Positions 1-7,199 of a stretch of DNA of 10,815 nucleotides are shown piece by piece. A program made the position numbers and the translations under genes. Source of the DNA: Lachnospiraceae bacterium (GTDB lineage Bacteria; Bacillota; Clostridia; Lachnospirales; Lachnospiraceae); the NCBI GenBank assembly GCA_017476305.1, contig JAFVAA010000036.1, forward strand, positions 1 through 10,815, in the 5' to 3' direction. Every line of letters begins with the position of its first letter. The stretch's first letter is position 1. The notes under the pieces are model-generated. The model was not told the origin of the DNA. It ran no database searches and worked only from the letters and a program-made list of their open reading frames with translations.

Positions 1-225
1 ACTGTAACGTTAGTATATAAGATTACTGCAGCAAATAAGAAGAAAAAGACCACGGATAAGGTAACGGTAACGATCAAGAATAAAAAGATTGCCAAGGTTA
101 CGAAAAAGCCACTTACCATAGGTAAGCTGACGATCACCGTAAAGGGATTAAAGAAAGGCAAGACGACTCTTACCGTAAAGGTCGGGAAAAAGTCAGTAAA
201 GACTACGATTCAGGTGAAAAAGTAA
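1..225 (+). CDS. C-terminal end of a secreted or surface protein with Ig-like (Big-type) repeat
   Basis: The frame is open from the first base and stops at TAA 223-225, leaving 74 residues of a gene that starts outside the window. The peptide is very rich in Lys, Thr and Val. It alternates short beta-strand-like stretches (VTVTIKN, KIAKVTKK, LTITVKGLKKGKTTLTVKV), and the segment 'GLKKGKTTLTVKV' is the usual closing strand of bacterial Ig-like group 2 domains. Such domains sit at the C-terminus of many Lachnospiraceae surface proteins and act as stalks or wall-binding modules. The parent enzyme or adhesin domain is not visible, so no function can be named. It is followed by a strong terminator hairpin at 311-349. 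Confidence 0.7.
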   Translation, partial: TVTLVYKITAANKKKKTTDKVTVTIKNKKIAKVTKKPLTIGKLTITVKGLKKGKTTLTVKVGKKSVKTTIQVKK

Positions 226-310
226 ATGCTGACGCATTTATCATGTCATGCCCAACTAACCTTCGGTTTGTAAAAAGCATGGACGAATTTATGGAAAAAT
301 AGATGAATGG

Positions 311-349
311 AAAACAGCCACGGGAGTTTTCGAACCTGTGGCTGTTTTT
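311..349. terminator. Bidirectional intrinsic terminator
   Basis: A 14-bp stem pairs 311-324 with 335-348 (one G-T wobble) around a 10-nt loop and runs into a T5 tract on the plus strand (345-349). Read from the minus strand the same stem ends in four T. It lies 86 bases after the plus-strand stop at 225 and about 70 bases after the minus-strand stop of aroB, so it probably ends both convergent transcripts. Confidence 0.85.
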
Positions 350-419
350 CATCGTGTTTATTCTTTAAGAATAGAATAAAATTTCATTTTTGTGTAAAAA
401 TATGATGCGACTGACCGGA

Positions 420-1532
420 CTACAATTCTTCTATAATGTCCCGTATGACATCCTCGGCAATCTGTGTAGCGTACACACCGGATGAAAATTCTACGATTTC
501 TCCGATTCCTCTCTGAACGACGAAGCGCAGCTTTCCATCCTTTACCTTTTTATCGGTATAAAGTTTTTTGACCAGAATCTCCCTGTCGATGTACTCCGGA
601 ATTTCTACCGGAAGTCCGGCAGAGGCGAGCAGAGAGGTTACTTCCCTGATATCCTCATCTGTAGCATACCCCAGCCTTTCAGCCAGATGAACCTCAGCGA
701 CAAGGCCGATGGAAACAGCTTCCCCGTGAAGAAGCCTGTAGTCACTGACTGTTTCGATGGCACGTCCTACGGTATGTCCTAAATTCAGAATTTCGCGAAG
801 TCCGCTTTCTCTTTCGTCCTTTTCTACGACATGGTATTTGATCTGACAGTTTTTTTCGGCAATATGCTCACAGGCAGTTTTCTCTGCGGCTAATATATCT
901 GCCATATGCTCCTTCAGATAGTGAAAAAAATCTTTATCTGCCATGCAGGCGTGTTTGATGGTTTCTGCCATCCCACTGGAAAGTTCTCTTTTCGGAAGTG
1001 TCTGCCATGTGGCAATGTCGATATAAACCTTTTTCGGCTGGTTGAAAAGTCCGATCAGATTCGTGGCAATCGGGGTATCCACTGCTGTTTTTCCACCTAC
1101 AGAGGCATCGGCTGCAGCTAGGAGTGAGGTCGCATAATTGATAAAAGGAACCCCTCTCCCGTAGGTTCCGGCGATAAAGCCTGCTAAATCCGTAACGACA
1201 CCTCCGCCTACTGCGATGATGCAGCAGTCTCTGCGATATTCCTTCTTTATCATTTCATCTTCTATAAAGGCTTTGGTTTCCCTGGTCTTGCTTTTTTCTC
1301 CTGCGGGAAATACGAAGGTATTTACCGTGAATCCTGCATATTCTAAAAGAGATACGATTTTTTCAGCATAGAGCTTTTCTACATGGCTGTCTGTAATGAT
1401 TGCAAATTTTTTGATGTTTCCGACCAATCCTGCTTTTAAATCCTTTACTAAATGGCTTTCCAGGGAAAAACCAATTTCGATATCATAACTGTCATCTACT
1501 AATTTCTTTAACGATACACCAAATGTACTCAC
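420..1532 (-). CDS. aroB: 3-dehydroquinate synthase
   Basis: This is AroB, the cytosolic NAD- and metal-dependent enzyme that turns DAHP into 3-dehydroquinate in the shikimate pathway. Seen: the NAD-side motif PAGEKSK, then AVGGGVVTDLAGF, the DASVGGKTAVD loop, GMAETIKHA, GLREILNLGHTVGRAIE, LLHGEAVSIG and DKKVKDGKLRFV. The metal-ligand pattern (Glu in GMAE, His in NLGHT, His in LLHGE) is intact. An open frame extends 53 codons further upstream, but a GTG at 1532 has AAGGAGGAG just before it; the upstream part contains the promoter and is not protein-like. This gives 370 residues, close to the family norm. One oddity is that the usual second His of GHTxGHAxE is Arg here (GHTVGRAIE). It is a single-gene unit, with no other aro gene in the window. 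Confidence 0.95.
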   Translation of the reverse strand: MSTFGVSLKKLVDDSYDIEIGFSLESHLVKDLKAGLVGNIKKFAIITDSHVEKLYAEKIVSLLEYAGFTVNTFVFPAGEKSKTRETKAFIEDEMIKKEYRRDCCIIAVGGGVVTDLAGFIAGTYGRGVPFINYATSLLAAADASVGGKTAVDTPIATNLIGLFNQPKKVYIDIATWQTLPKRELSSGMAETIKHACMADKDFFHYLKEHMADILAAEKTACEHIAEKNCQIKYHVVEKDERESGLREILNLGHTVGRAIETVSDYRLLHGEAVSIGLVAEVHLAERLGYATDEDIREVTSLLASAGLPVEIPEYIDREILVKKLYTDKKVKDGKLRFVVQRGIGEIVEFSSGVYATQIAEDVIRDIIEEL

Positions 1533-1662
1533 CTGTTCTCCTCCTTTAATGTTTATTTCCGTGTTACCATTCGGACTTTCCAACGAATTACCGCCAGTCC
1601 GTAATGCATCAAACTGTCCTGGCAAATAGTAACCCTTTCCAAACTGATACAGTCTTTTCGCT

Positions 1663-1691
1663 ATTATAAAGGAAATGAATGAAAAGTACAA
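1663..1691 (-). promoter_or_regulatory. Sigma-A-type promoter of aroB
   Basis: On the minus strand TTGTAC (1691-1686) is followed after exactly 17 bases by a perfect TATAAT (1668-1663). The expected start near 1656 gives a leader of about 124 nt before the GTG at 1532. I see no known riboswitch or T-box in it. The promoter lies inside the upstream extension of the aroB open frame, which supports the shorter start. Confidence 0.75.
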
Positions 1692-1726
1692 GAATGCGAA
1701 ACAATAAATTTATATTCGAATAAAAA

Positions 1727-1740
1727 TTCAATGTATTGAA
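1727..1740. promoter_or_regulatory. Short palindrome upstream of the deacetylase lipoprotein
   Basis: TTCAAT-GT-ATTGAA is a 6+6 bp inverted repeat ending 8 bases before the AGGAGG ribosome site (1749-1754) of the gene at 1761. It could be an operator, but the region is so AT-rich that chance is a real alternative. No clear -35/-10 pair was found for this gene. Confidence 0.25.
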
Positions 1741-1760
1741 AAATAATTAGGAGGAAGACT

Positions 1761-2972
1761 ATGAAAAAAGAAATACTTTGCTTTTTGATACTGGGAATGA
1801 CATTATCCCTGACCTCTTGTGAAGGGGTGACGGAGAAGAAACCTCAGGTGGAAAAAGAAGAAAGTTTACGGGAGAACGCAGAAACAGAGGAGGAAGTTAA
1901 GGAAAGCAGTATCAATGCAAAAAAGCTTACGTATAAAATTTATACCGGCGAGACCGTAAATATTTCAAAAAAGGACAGGAAAGTGAAATACCAGTCAGAG
2001 GATCAGAAGGTAGCAAAGGTTTTTAAAGATGGAACCGTACTTGGCATAAAGGATGGAAAGACTTCTATTTCCGTGAGCGACGGAAAGCAGGTTTCACAAA
2101 TAAAAATCGTAGTAAGAAAGCAGGGAATGGTGTATCCAAAGTTTCAAATGATGGTGGGAGAGCATTTGGATCTGCAGTTTAGCAATGCCACTGTAGTTTC
2201 TGACTGGGTTTCTGATAAGCCTGAGATTGCTTCGGTAACAAAGGATGGTATGGTTTCGGCAAAAAAGGAGGGAAAGACCATTATTCATGGAACGGATGGG
2301 AAAAGAACATATACCTGCAGACTGACTGTGGCAAAAAAGCCGGCGCATATTATTTATCTGACGTTTGATGACGGTCCCACCCGGTATACTACACCAAAGG
2401 TACTGGACATTTTAAAGAAAAACCATGTGAAAGCCACCTTTTTTGAGATAAAGCCTGAAACAGAGGATTTTGACCTGACAAGGCGTGTGATTGATGAGGG
2501 GCATACGCTGGCCCTTCACGGATATGAACACCGGTACGATCTTATTTATCGTTCGGTGGAAATTTATAAGGAAAACCTGGATCTTTTGCAGGCTTTCTTT
2601 TTTAAGAATTTTGGTGTCTGGTGCACGAATACACGTTTTCCGGGAGGCAGCTCGAACCGGGTGAGTTCATACAATCCCGGTGTGATGACGGAAATCACGA
2701 AAAGGATTCACGATTGGGGATATCACTATTTTGACTGGAATGTGGCATCCGGAGATTCAGACGGAATTGCGACCTCCGGTGCACTTTATGACCATGTGAT
2801 AAAGCAGCTTAGTAAAGAACGGGACAATGTAATCCTGATGCATGATTATACAGATAATGATGTGATGTTAGGGGCACTGGAGGAAATCATTGCGTATGGA
2901 AAGCAGAACGGCTACACTTTTTTGCCGATTACTGCAAGTACGGAGGAAGTGCATCATACAGTAAAAAATTAA
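1761..2972 (+). CDS. Lipoprotein polysaccharide deacetylase (NodB domain) with two Ig-like repeats
   Basis: A membrane-anchored extracellular NodB-family (carbohydrate esterase 4) hydrolase that probably removes N-acetyl groups from peptidoglycan or another cell-envelope glycan. Residues 1-20 form a lipoprotein signal ending in the lipobox LTSC (Cys20). A charged linker follows, then two Big2-like beta repeats (about 52-119 and 123-194) and the NodB domain (about 196-392). The catalytic set is complete: TFDDGP at 201-206, the metal-binding HGYEH at 253-257, RFPGGSS, the DWNVASGD strand, and MHD with His361. AGGAGG at 1749-1754 supports the ATG at 1761. The gene converges on a second NodB gene and shares a hairpin with it. 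The natural substrate cannot be read from sequence. Confidence 0.92.
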   Translation: MKKEILCFLILGMTLSLTSCEGVTEKKPQVEKEESLRENAETEEEVKESSINAKKLTYKIYTGETVNISKKDRKVKYQSEDQKVAKVFKDGTVLGIKDGKTSISVSDGKQVSQIKIVVRKQGMVYPKFQMMVGEHLDLQFSNATVVSDWVSDKPEIASVTKDGMVSAKKEGKTIIHGTDGKRTYTCRLTVAKKPAHIIYLTFDDGPTRYTTPKVLDILKKNHVKATFFEIKPETEDFDLTRRVIDEGHTLALHGYEHRYDLIYRSVEIYKENLDLLQAFFFKNFGVWCTNTRFPGGSSNRVSSYNPGVMTEITKRIHDWGYHYFDWNVASGDSDGIATSGALYDHVIKQLSKERDNVILMHDYTDNDVMLGALEEIIAYGKQNGYTFLPITASTEEVHHTVKN

Positions 2973-2982
2973 AAAGAAAAGT

Positions 2983-3011
2983 GGCTGTAAAAAATTTGAA
3001 TTTTTACAGCC
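2983..3011. terminator. Shared hairpin between convergent deacetylase genes
   Basis: GGCTGTAAAAA at 2983-2993 pairs perfectly with TTTTTACAGCC at 3001-3011 around a 7-nt loop, only 10 bases after the plus-strand stop and 8 bases before the minus-strand stop. The flank is T-rich when read from the minus strand (CTTTTCTTTTT), so it fits best as terminator of the minus gene, with weaker action on the plus strand. Confidence 0.75.
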
Positions 3012-3018
3012 CGCTTTG

Positions 3019-3879
3019 TTAGGTATCTTTCTGTGCTTCCGATGATGCTTCCGGGGTTTCGGAGGTTTTTTTCGGATGCTGCCTTCCCTCCATATCGATT
3101 TCATAGTCTGTTTCGTAAATCAGGTCAGACATTTTTACAAAGGTATATCCCTTTTTCTTTAATTCTTTAATCAGTGTATCCAGGGCATCGGCGGTAAACT
3201 TCGCCCCATTGTGGCAGAGAATGATAGAACCGTTTCCGAGATGCTTATGATTTAAGACGGTATTTAAGATGGAGTCCACACCATAATCCTTCCAGTCAAG
3301 TGAATCGACATCCCACTGAATGGCGTGATATCCACAGGATTCCACCGTTTCAATGAGCGTATTGTTATAATCACCGTATGGAGGCCGGAAAACACGCATA
3401 TCGACACCGGTTAGCTTTTTTACTTTCTCATGTGGTTTCATGATTTCTTCCTTGCATTCTTCTGCGGAGAGCTTAGACATTTGTTTGTGATTTTCGCTAT
3501 GGTTGCCAAGCTCATGCCCTGCTTTGTATATGGCTTTTACATCCTCCGGGTAGGTTTCGATCCAGCCGCCGGTCATGAAGAAAGTGACATGGACTTTGTT
3601 TTTCTTTAATATGCTTAATATTCTTTTCGTATCATCGTTTCCCCAAGCAGCGTCGAAGCTTAGTGCAATTTTTTTCTCTTTACTTTCTACACAGTAAATG
3701 GGCAGCTTTTTTGTATTCGTACTTTGGGTTCCGGTAGAAACGGAAGCGTTTTGGGATAAATGGTTTTGCCCGTAAGCGACTGCCAGACTGGCGACGAAGA
3801 CTACAGAGAGTACGAAAAGTCCTGTACGGATAAATGAGCCAATGGAATGGATTTCCTGCTCGGTTTCTTTTTGTGTCAT
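3019..3879 (-). CDS. Membrane-anchored polysaccharide deacetylase, PdaB-like
   Basis: A 286-residue NodB-family deacetylase held outside the membrane by one N-terminal helix (about residues 14-37) and followed by a Ser/Thr linker. The catalytic domain carries SFDAAWGNDDT, the metal motif HSENH, RPPYGDYN, the WDVDSLDW strand and ILCHNG. The SFDAAWG form of motif 1 is typical of the PdaB/YlxY group of sporulation-linked deacetylases, which modify peptidoglycan in Bacilli and Clostridia; a role in spore or cell-wall peptidoglycan is inferred from that group. The ATG at 3879 is preferred over the in-frame GTG at 3888 because AGAGG lies 8 bases upstream of it and overlaps the GTG. The C-terminal tail is Ser/Glu/Lys-rich. 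No convincing sigma-E or sigma-G promoter was seen. Confidence 0.9.
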   Translation of the reverse strand: MTQKETEQEIHSIGSFIRTGLFVLSVVFVASLAVAYGQNHLSQNASVSTGTQSTNTKKLPIYCVESKEKKIALSFDAAWGNDDTKRILSILKKNKVHVTFFMTGGWIETYPEDVKAIYKAGHELGNHSENHKQMSKLSAEECKEEIMKPHEKVKKLTGVDMRVFRPPYGDYNNTLIETVESCGYHAIQWDVDSLDWKDYGVDSILNTVLNHKHLGNGSIILCHNGAKFTADALDTLIKELKKKGYTFVKMSDLIYETDYEIDMEGRQHPKKTSETPEASSEAQKDT

Positions 3880-4004
3880 ATGGTACACCTCTAAAAATCA
3901 GATTACAGTATAGTATATTAGCAAAAGCCTTCGGTTATGTGTCCGTAAAAGATACAAATTTAAAATGGGATAAAAAGCGGTATGATTTATGGAAACGATT
4001 TCTG

Positions 4005-4034
4005 TGGACATCCGAAGGAAAAGAGTGATAAAAT
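4005..4034 (+). promoter_or_regulatory. Probable promoter of the potassium channel gene
   Basis: TGGACA (4005-4010) and TAAAAT (4029-4034) are separated by 18 bases and lie 37 bases before the preferred ATG. The -35 overlaps one arm of an inverted repeat: TGTCC 3940-3944 with GGACA 4006-4010, and CCTTCGG 3928-3934 with CCGAAGG 4012-4018. This repeat spans most of the gap between the two divergent genes. Confidence 0.45.
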
Positions 4035-4070
4035 AAACATGGATATTTTATGGAGTGGAGAGAAAATTAC

Positions 4071-5009
4071 ATGAAAAGAAAAATTTTTGACATCATACAG
4101 ATAGGGGATAAATCGAATCTTATCAGTCGTTTGTTTGATATATTCATTGCACTCAATATTTTCATGAATATCATCGCGGCATTTCTTTTGACCGTTGATG
4201 AGAAGAAAGCGTATTTCCCGGTATTTCATGGGATAGAAATAGGTACGACACTTATTTTCTGCGTGGAATATATTTTACGAATCTGGACGGCAGATGAGCT
4301 TTATAAAGAGGATGGAAGGATAAAATCCAGACTGCATTTTCTGATATCCTATGATGGAATCGTGGATTTATTTACGATTTTGCCGGTATTTTTCCTAACG
4401 GGCTTTATCGTGTTCCGTATGCTGCGGGTGATTCGCATTTTTCATCTGTTCCGTATCAATAAGCAGTATGATTCCTTTCATGTGATTGCTACGGTTTTTA
4501 GGGAAAAAAGAAATCAGATTTTCTCTTCTGTGGTGATCATATTGATTTTAATGCTGGGCAGCAGTCTCTGTATGTATAGTGCGGAGCATGAGGCACAGCC
4601 GGAGGTTTTTAAAAATGCATTCAGCGGACTCTGGTGGGCAGTCAGTACGGTGCTTACGGTGGGGTATGGAGATATTTACCCGGTAACGATCTTAGGAAAA
4701 GGAATGGCGATTATCATAGCTTTCCTGGGGGTGGGGGCTGTGGCGATTCCGACCGGTATCGTGAGTGCCGGATTTGTGGAGCAGTATACGAAACAGGCAA
4801 GTGACAGTGCCCGGTATAAAAAAATGGATATTCAGGATGTGATAGAAATTCTGATTGATAAAAGGTTAGCGGGAAGGACGCTTTCTGAGCTGCGGGAAAA
4901 AGAGGGGCTTACCTCCTATCTGGTTCTCAGGAATGGGCTGACGGTACTGCCAAAGGATGATATGGTTTTAAAGAAAGATGATATTTTGATAGCAAAAATG
5001 GAAAAATAG
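4071..5009 (+). CDS. Six-transmembrane voltage-gated-type potassium channel
   Basis: A 312-residue membrane protein of the bacterial Kv-like ion channel family. Seen: hydrophobic S1 (FDIFIALNIF...) and S2 (ending VEYILRIW), S3 (GIVDLFTILPVFF), and an S4 with arginines at three-residue spacing (FRMLRVIRIFHLFR). S5 follows, then the pore helix and the K+ selectivity filter TVGYGD at 196-201, and S6 (IIIAFLGVGAVAIPTGIVS). About 90 cytoplasmic residues follow; the last 40 (from GRTLSELREKEGL to DDILIAKMEK) resemble a TrkA-C/RCK C-subdomain, suggesting ligand control. An in-frame ATG at 4050 exists, but GGAGAG sits 8 bases before the ATG at 4071. It is likely a single-gene unit setting membrane potential or K+ flux. 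Confidence 0.9.
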   Translation: MKRKIFDIIQIGDKSNLISRLFDIFIALNIFMNIIAAFLLTVDEKKAYFPVFHGIEIGTTLIFCVEYILRIWTADELYKEDGRIKSRLHFLISYDGIVDLFTILPVFFLTGFIVFRMLRVIRIFHLFRINKQYDSFHVIATVFREKRNQIFSSVVIILILMLGSSLCMYSAEHEAQPEVFKNAFSGLWWAVSTVLTVGYGDIYPVTILGKGMAIIIAFLGVGAVAIPTGIVSAGFVEQYTKQASDSARYKKMDIQDVIEILIDKRLAGRTLSELREKEGLTSYLVLRNGLTVLPKDDMVLKKDDILIAKMEK

Positions 5010-5110
5010 AGGTTTCTTAGCAGTGTCTTTATAACATTGGTGAGGGAATGGTGAAAGGCAGAAGGGGATCCGAATAAAGGATAATGAGAAAATTTCTTCG
5101 ATAATCTCCA

Positions 5111-5138
5111 TTGACAGAAAAAGAAAGAAGGATATAAT
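5111..5138 (+). promoter_or_regulatory. Consensus sigma-A promoter for the ZinT/LRR surface gene
   Basis: Perfect TTGACA (5111-5116) and perfect TATAAT (5133-5138) with a 16-base spacer. The expected start near 5145 leaves an untranslated leader of about 180 nt before the ATG at 5327. No zinc-type (Zur) operator was recognised. Confidence 0.8.
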
Positions 5139-5181
5139 TGTTAGTTGTAGCTAATTAGGGATTGTCTTAACTATCCGCGGC

Positions 5182-5259
5182 GAATCATTTGGGAATTATT
5201 TTCTAAAAATTATTTAAAAAATTTTTGGGATAGGTTTTTAGAATAATTATTTCAGATTC
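5182..5259 (+). other. Long AU-rich hairpin in the mRNA leader
   Basis: The gap 5010-5326 has no gene. It contains the promoter above and this structure: AATTATT(TT)CTAAAAA at 5194-5209 pairs with TTTTTAGAATAATT at 5235-5248 (14 bp with a two-base bulge). A second short helix, GAATC 5182-5186 with GATTC 5255-5259, closes around it. No U-tract follows, so it is not an ordinary terminator. It matches no riboswitch class I know. Confidence 0.45.
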
Positions 5260-5326
5260 CTTATAGTGTCTTAGTCGGGACGGATGTGAGAGAAAACATT
5301 TTGGAGATTTTAGGAGGATTTGGAGA

Positions 5327-6208
5327 ATGAGATTTTATGCAAAGAGACTGGCAGCGATTGCATTGGCAGCTATTACAGCATTTTCTGCTGCACCGGTTTT
5401 TGGCGGTCAGAATGTAATCGTGGCACAGGCAGAGGAAGGTACGGATCAGACAGAGGCAGCGGCACTTCTGGAAGGATTAAAAGGAACCTATCAGCAGCTC
5501 TTTACCGGTGGAATTTTCGAGGAGAAGTATGCACACTATTGGCATGATTTTTGTGCGGCGGTAGTGGGGGAGGAGCAGGCAGATGCATGTGTAACGATGA
5601 TGAAGGCTGCTGTGGGAAGTGATAAATACGGGGCAGATGCAGTAGAGGGTGCATTTTGCTGTGATTTTATCAATGGAGTAAAAAATGTCACCTTTGATGG
5701 GAATACATTTACCGTTGCTTTAGAGGATGGAAGTACGCAGTCGCATACGTATGAGTTTGTTCGCAAGGATTCCATTGGCGGAATGATGCCCGGTTTTATT
5801 TTTAAGAGTACAGATGATAATGAGGATGAGTTTAAATATTTCTTCCTTTGCGGAGATACACCGGGAACCACTTATCATGCAGAATTCCGTTATGGAAGTG
5901 ATTTAGATGATTTATTAAAATATAATGAAGGAAAATATGCGAATTGGCTGGTAGGTGCAATCGAAGCAAGTGCTTTTGCGGATGAAAAGGAAGTCACGAT
6001 TCAGCATGTGACTGCTCTGTTCTGTGTAGAAAATCTGAAGGAGATGGCAGGGGACGCGGCTGCGGCGCAGCGCCAGCCTTTAGTGGGAACATGGGATGCC
6101 GATATGACAGATTTTCATCAAATACCGGAATATGCGAATGCCAGTCTCTACTGTGTACTGAATGCAGATGGTACAGGCTCTACCTATCTGGATATGGCTG
6201 GAACGTGA
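5327..6208 (+). CDS. Secreted ZinT-like protein, first half of a gene cut by an in-frame TGA
   Basis: It starts at ATG 5327, nine bases after AGGAGG (5312-5317). Residues 1-35 are a signal peptide ending AQA. Residues about 40-245 follow the layout of the zinc-binding lipocalin domain ZinT/YodA: a helical start (LKGTYQQLF.GGIFEEKY), a strand-rich core with 'INGVKNVTFDGNTFTV' and 'FKYFFLCGDTPGTTYHAEFRYG', and a C-terminal helix. The ZinT His-x-His metal pair seems to be His-x-Glu here (YHAEF). This similarity is from memory of the family, not a search. A second lipocalin-like stretch begins at LVGTWDADMTDF. Translation stops at TGA 6206-6208 (codon 294), but the frame continues unbroken to 6919, so the full protein would be 530 residues. 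The stop probably replaced a Trp codon. Confidence 0.7.
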   Translation: MRFYAKRLAAIALAAITAFSAAPVFGGQNVIVAQAEEGTDQTEAAALLEGLKGTYQQLFTGGIFEEKYAHYWHDFCAAVVGEEQADACVTMMKAAVGSDKYGADAVEGAFCCDFINGVKNVTFDGNTFTVALEDGSTQSHTYEFVRKDSIGGMMPGFIFKSTDDNEDEFKYFFLCGDTPGTTYHAEFRYGSDLDDLLKYNEGKYANWLVGAIEASAFADEKEVTIQHVTALFCVENLKEMAGDAAAAQRQPLVGTWDADMTDFHQIPEYANASLYCVLNADGTGSTYLDMAGT

Positions 6209-6214
6209 GATTTT

Positions 6215-6919
6215 TTGAATACGGACAATTATCAATTCTTTGCTTATGATAATGATGGAAATGCAGAGACGAATTCCGGTGTCTATCTTCCGGCAAATGA
6301 GGCAGAGGGATCGGTATCAGCAGGGTACTATGCACTCACGGAGAAGGATGGAAAAGATATTTTGACCTTTACAACTCCGGAGGGAGAGGTGATTTCCTAT
6401 ATCAGAAGGGAAACAGCCGGAGAGAATCGTGATGAAAATACCGATGGCACGGATACCACTGAAAATACGGATAATCAGGAAGATAACACGAATACAGACA
6501 GTGAGGCGAAGGTTACGTCTTTCACGAGCGGAAGCTTAAAGTATAAGGTGCTGTCAGATGGAACGGTACAGGTGGCAGGTGCAGAAAAGAAAGCAAAAAA
6601 AGTGACGATTCCTGCGACGGTAAAGGATGGAAAGGGAACCTCCTATAAGGTGACGAAAATTGCCAAAAGTGCATTTAAGAAAGACACCACGATTACCAGT
6701 GTTACGATAGGGAAAAATGTTACGACCATCGGTGCCGGTGCTTTTCAGGGAAGCACGAAATTAAAGACGATTACGATAAAAGGCTCTTCTTTGAAGAAGA
6801 TTGGGAAAAAAGCATTTACCAGTGTGCCGAAAAAGGCAGTAGCGAAGGTGCCGAAAAAGCAAAAGGCTGCATATCAAAAGCTTTTAAAGAGTGCGGGATT
6901 TAAGGGAACAGTGAAATAA
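6215..6919 (+). pseudogene. Downstream half: BspA-type leucine-rich repeat region beyond the TGA
   Basis: This is the same reading frame as 5327-6208, two codons after the TGA. It opens with the rest of the lipocalin-like segment, then a linker very rich in Asp, Glu, Asn and Thr. It ends with LRR_5/BspA-type repeats: KVTIPATVKD, KVTKIAKSAFKK, TSVTIGKNVTTIGAGAFQG, LKTITIKGSSLKKIGKKAF. This C-terminus is common on Lachnospiraceae surface proteins and usually serves adhesion or wall display. No ribosome site precedes the first possible start (TTG 6215), so independent translation is unlikely. It is expressed only by readthrough or suppression, or the TGA is a sequence error. Codon use and composition match the upstream half, so decay, if real, is recent. 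Confidence 0.6.
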
Positions 6920-6970
6920 ATGCTTTTAGTGCGTGGAATGTCTGCATAATAGAATACATTTTTTATAGAA

Positions 6971-7005
6971 GATCTCCAAAGGGACTTTGCCCTTTGGGGA
7001 TTTTT
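6971..7005 (+). terminator. Intrinsic terminator after the LRR gene
   Basis: GATCTCCAAAGGG (6971-6983) pairs with CCCTTTGGGGATT (6990-7002), with two wobbles, around the loop ACTTTG and ends in T5 (7001-7005). It lies about 50 bases after the stop at 6919. Confidence 0.9.
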
Positions 7006-7081
7006 GGTTCTATTCACAGGGATGCTAACGTTTGAAGTGTAACAGGAAATTCAGGAATCGCTAAAAATTTCAGGAAGTGGA

Positions 7082-7110
7082 TTGACAGAGTGAAAATGAA
7101 ATGGTATTAT
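7082..7110 (+). promoter_or_regulatory. Strong sigma-A promoter of the SPFH-RHH unit
   Basis: Perfect TTGACA (7082-7087), a 17-base spacer, and TATTAT (7105-7110). The predicted start at about 7117 falls inside the first TGATATCA copy. The leader to the ATG at 7200 is about 83 nt. Confidence 0.8.
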
Positions 7111-7112
7111 TG

Positions 7113-7131
7113 TGATATCAAAATGATATCA
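7113..7131. promoter_or_regulatory. Tandem TGATATCA operator at the transcription start
   Basis: TGATATCAAAATGATATCA consists of two identical 8-bp perfect palindromes (7113-7120 and 7124-7131) with centres 11 bp apart, one helical turn, placed just after the -10 box. That spacing is what two adjacent RHH dimers would bind. The RHH protein at 8338 is the obvious candidate binder, which would give negative autoregulation. The layout is seen; the binding is inferred. Confidence 0.65.
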
Positions 7132-7199
7132 TTTTTGGGCTTATGTATAATGGTCTGACTATTAAGAAACGCAATACCAGGAAAGAGGAGGAGAGGAAC

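Noticed and set aside
1533..1691. N-terminal extension of AroB by 53 residues
   Set aside because: It contains a consensus promoter, has no ribosome site, and the GTG at 1532 follows a strong AAGGAGGAG.
3834..4028. Plus-strand open frame of 64 codons between the PdaB-like gene and the channel
   Set aside because: Its start lies inside the opposite gene, it has no ribosome site, and it reads through the promoter region.
6206..6208. TGA read as selenocysteine or by an altered genetic code
   Set aside because: No SECIS-like hairpin directly follows, selenocysteine makes no sense at this place in the fold, and neighbouring genes end with TGA normally.
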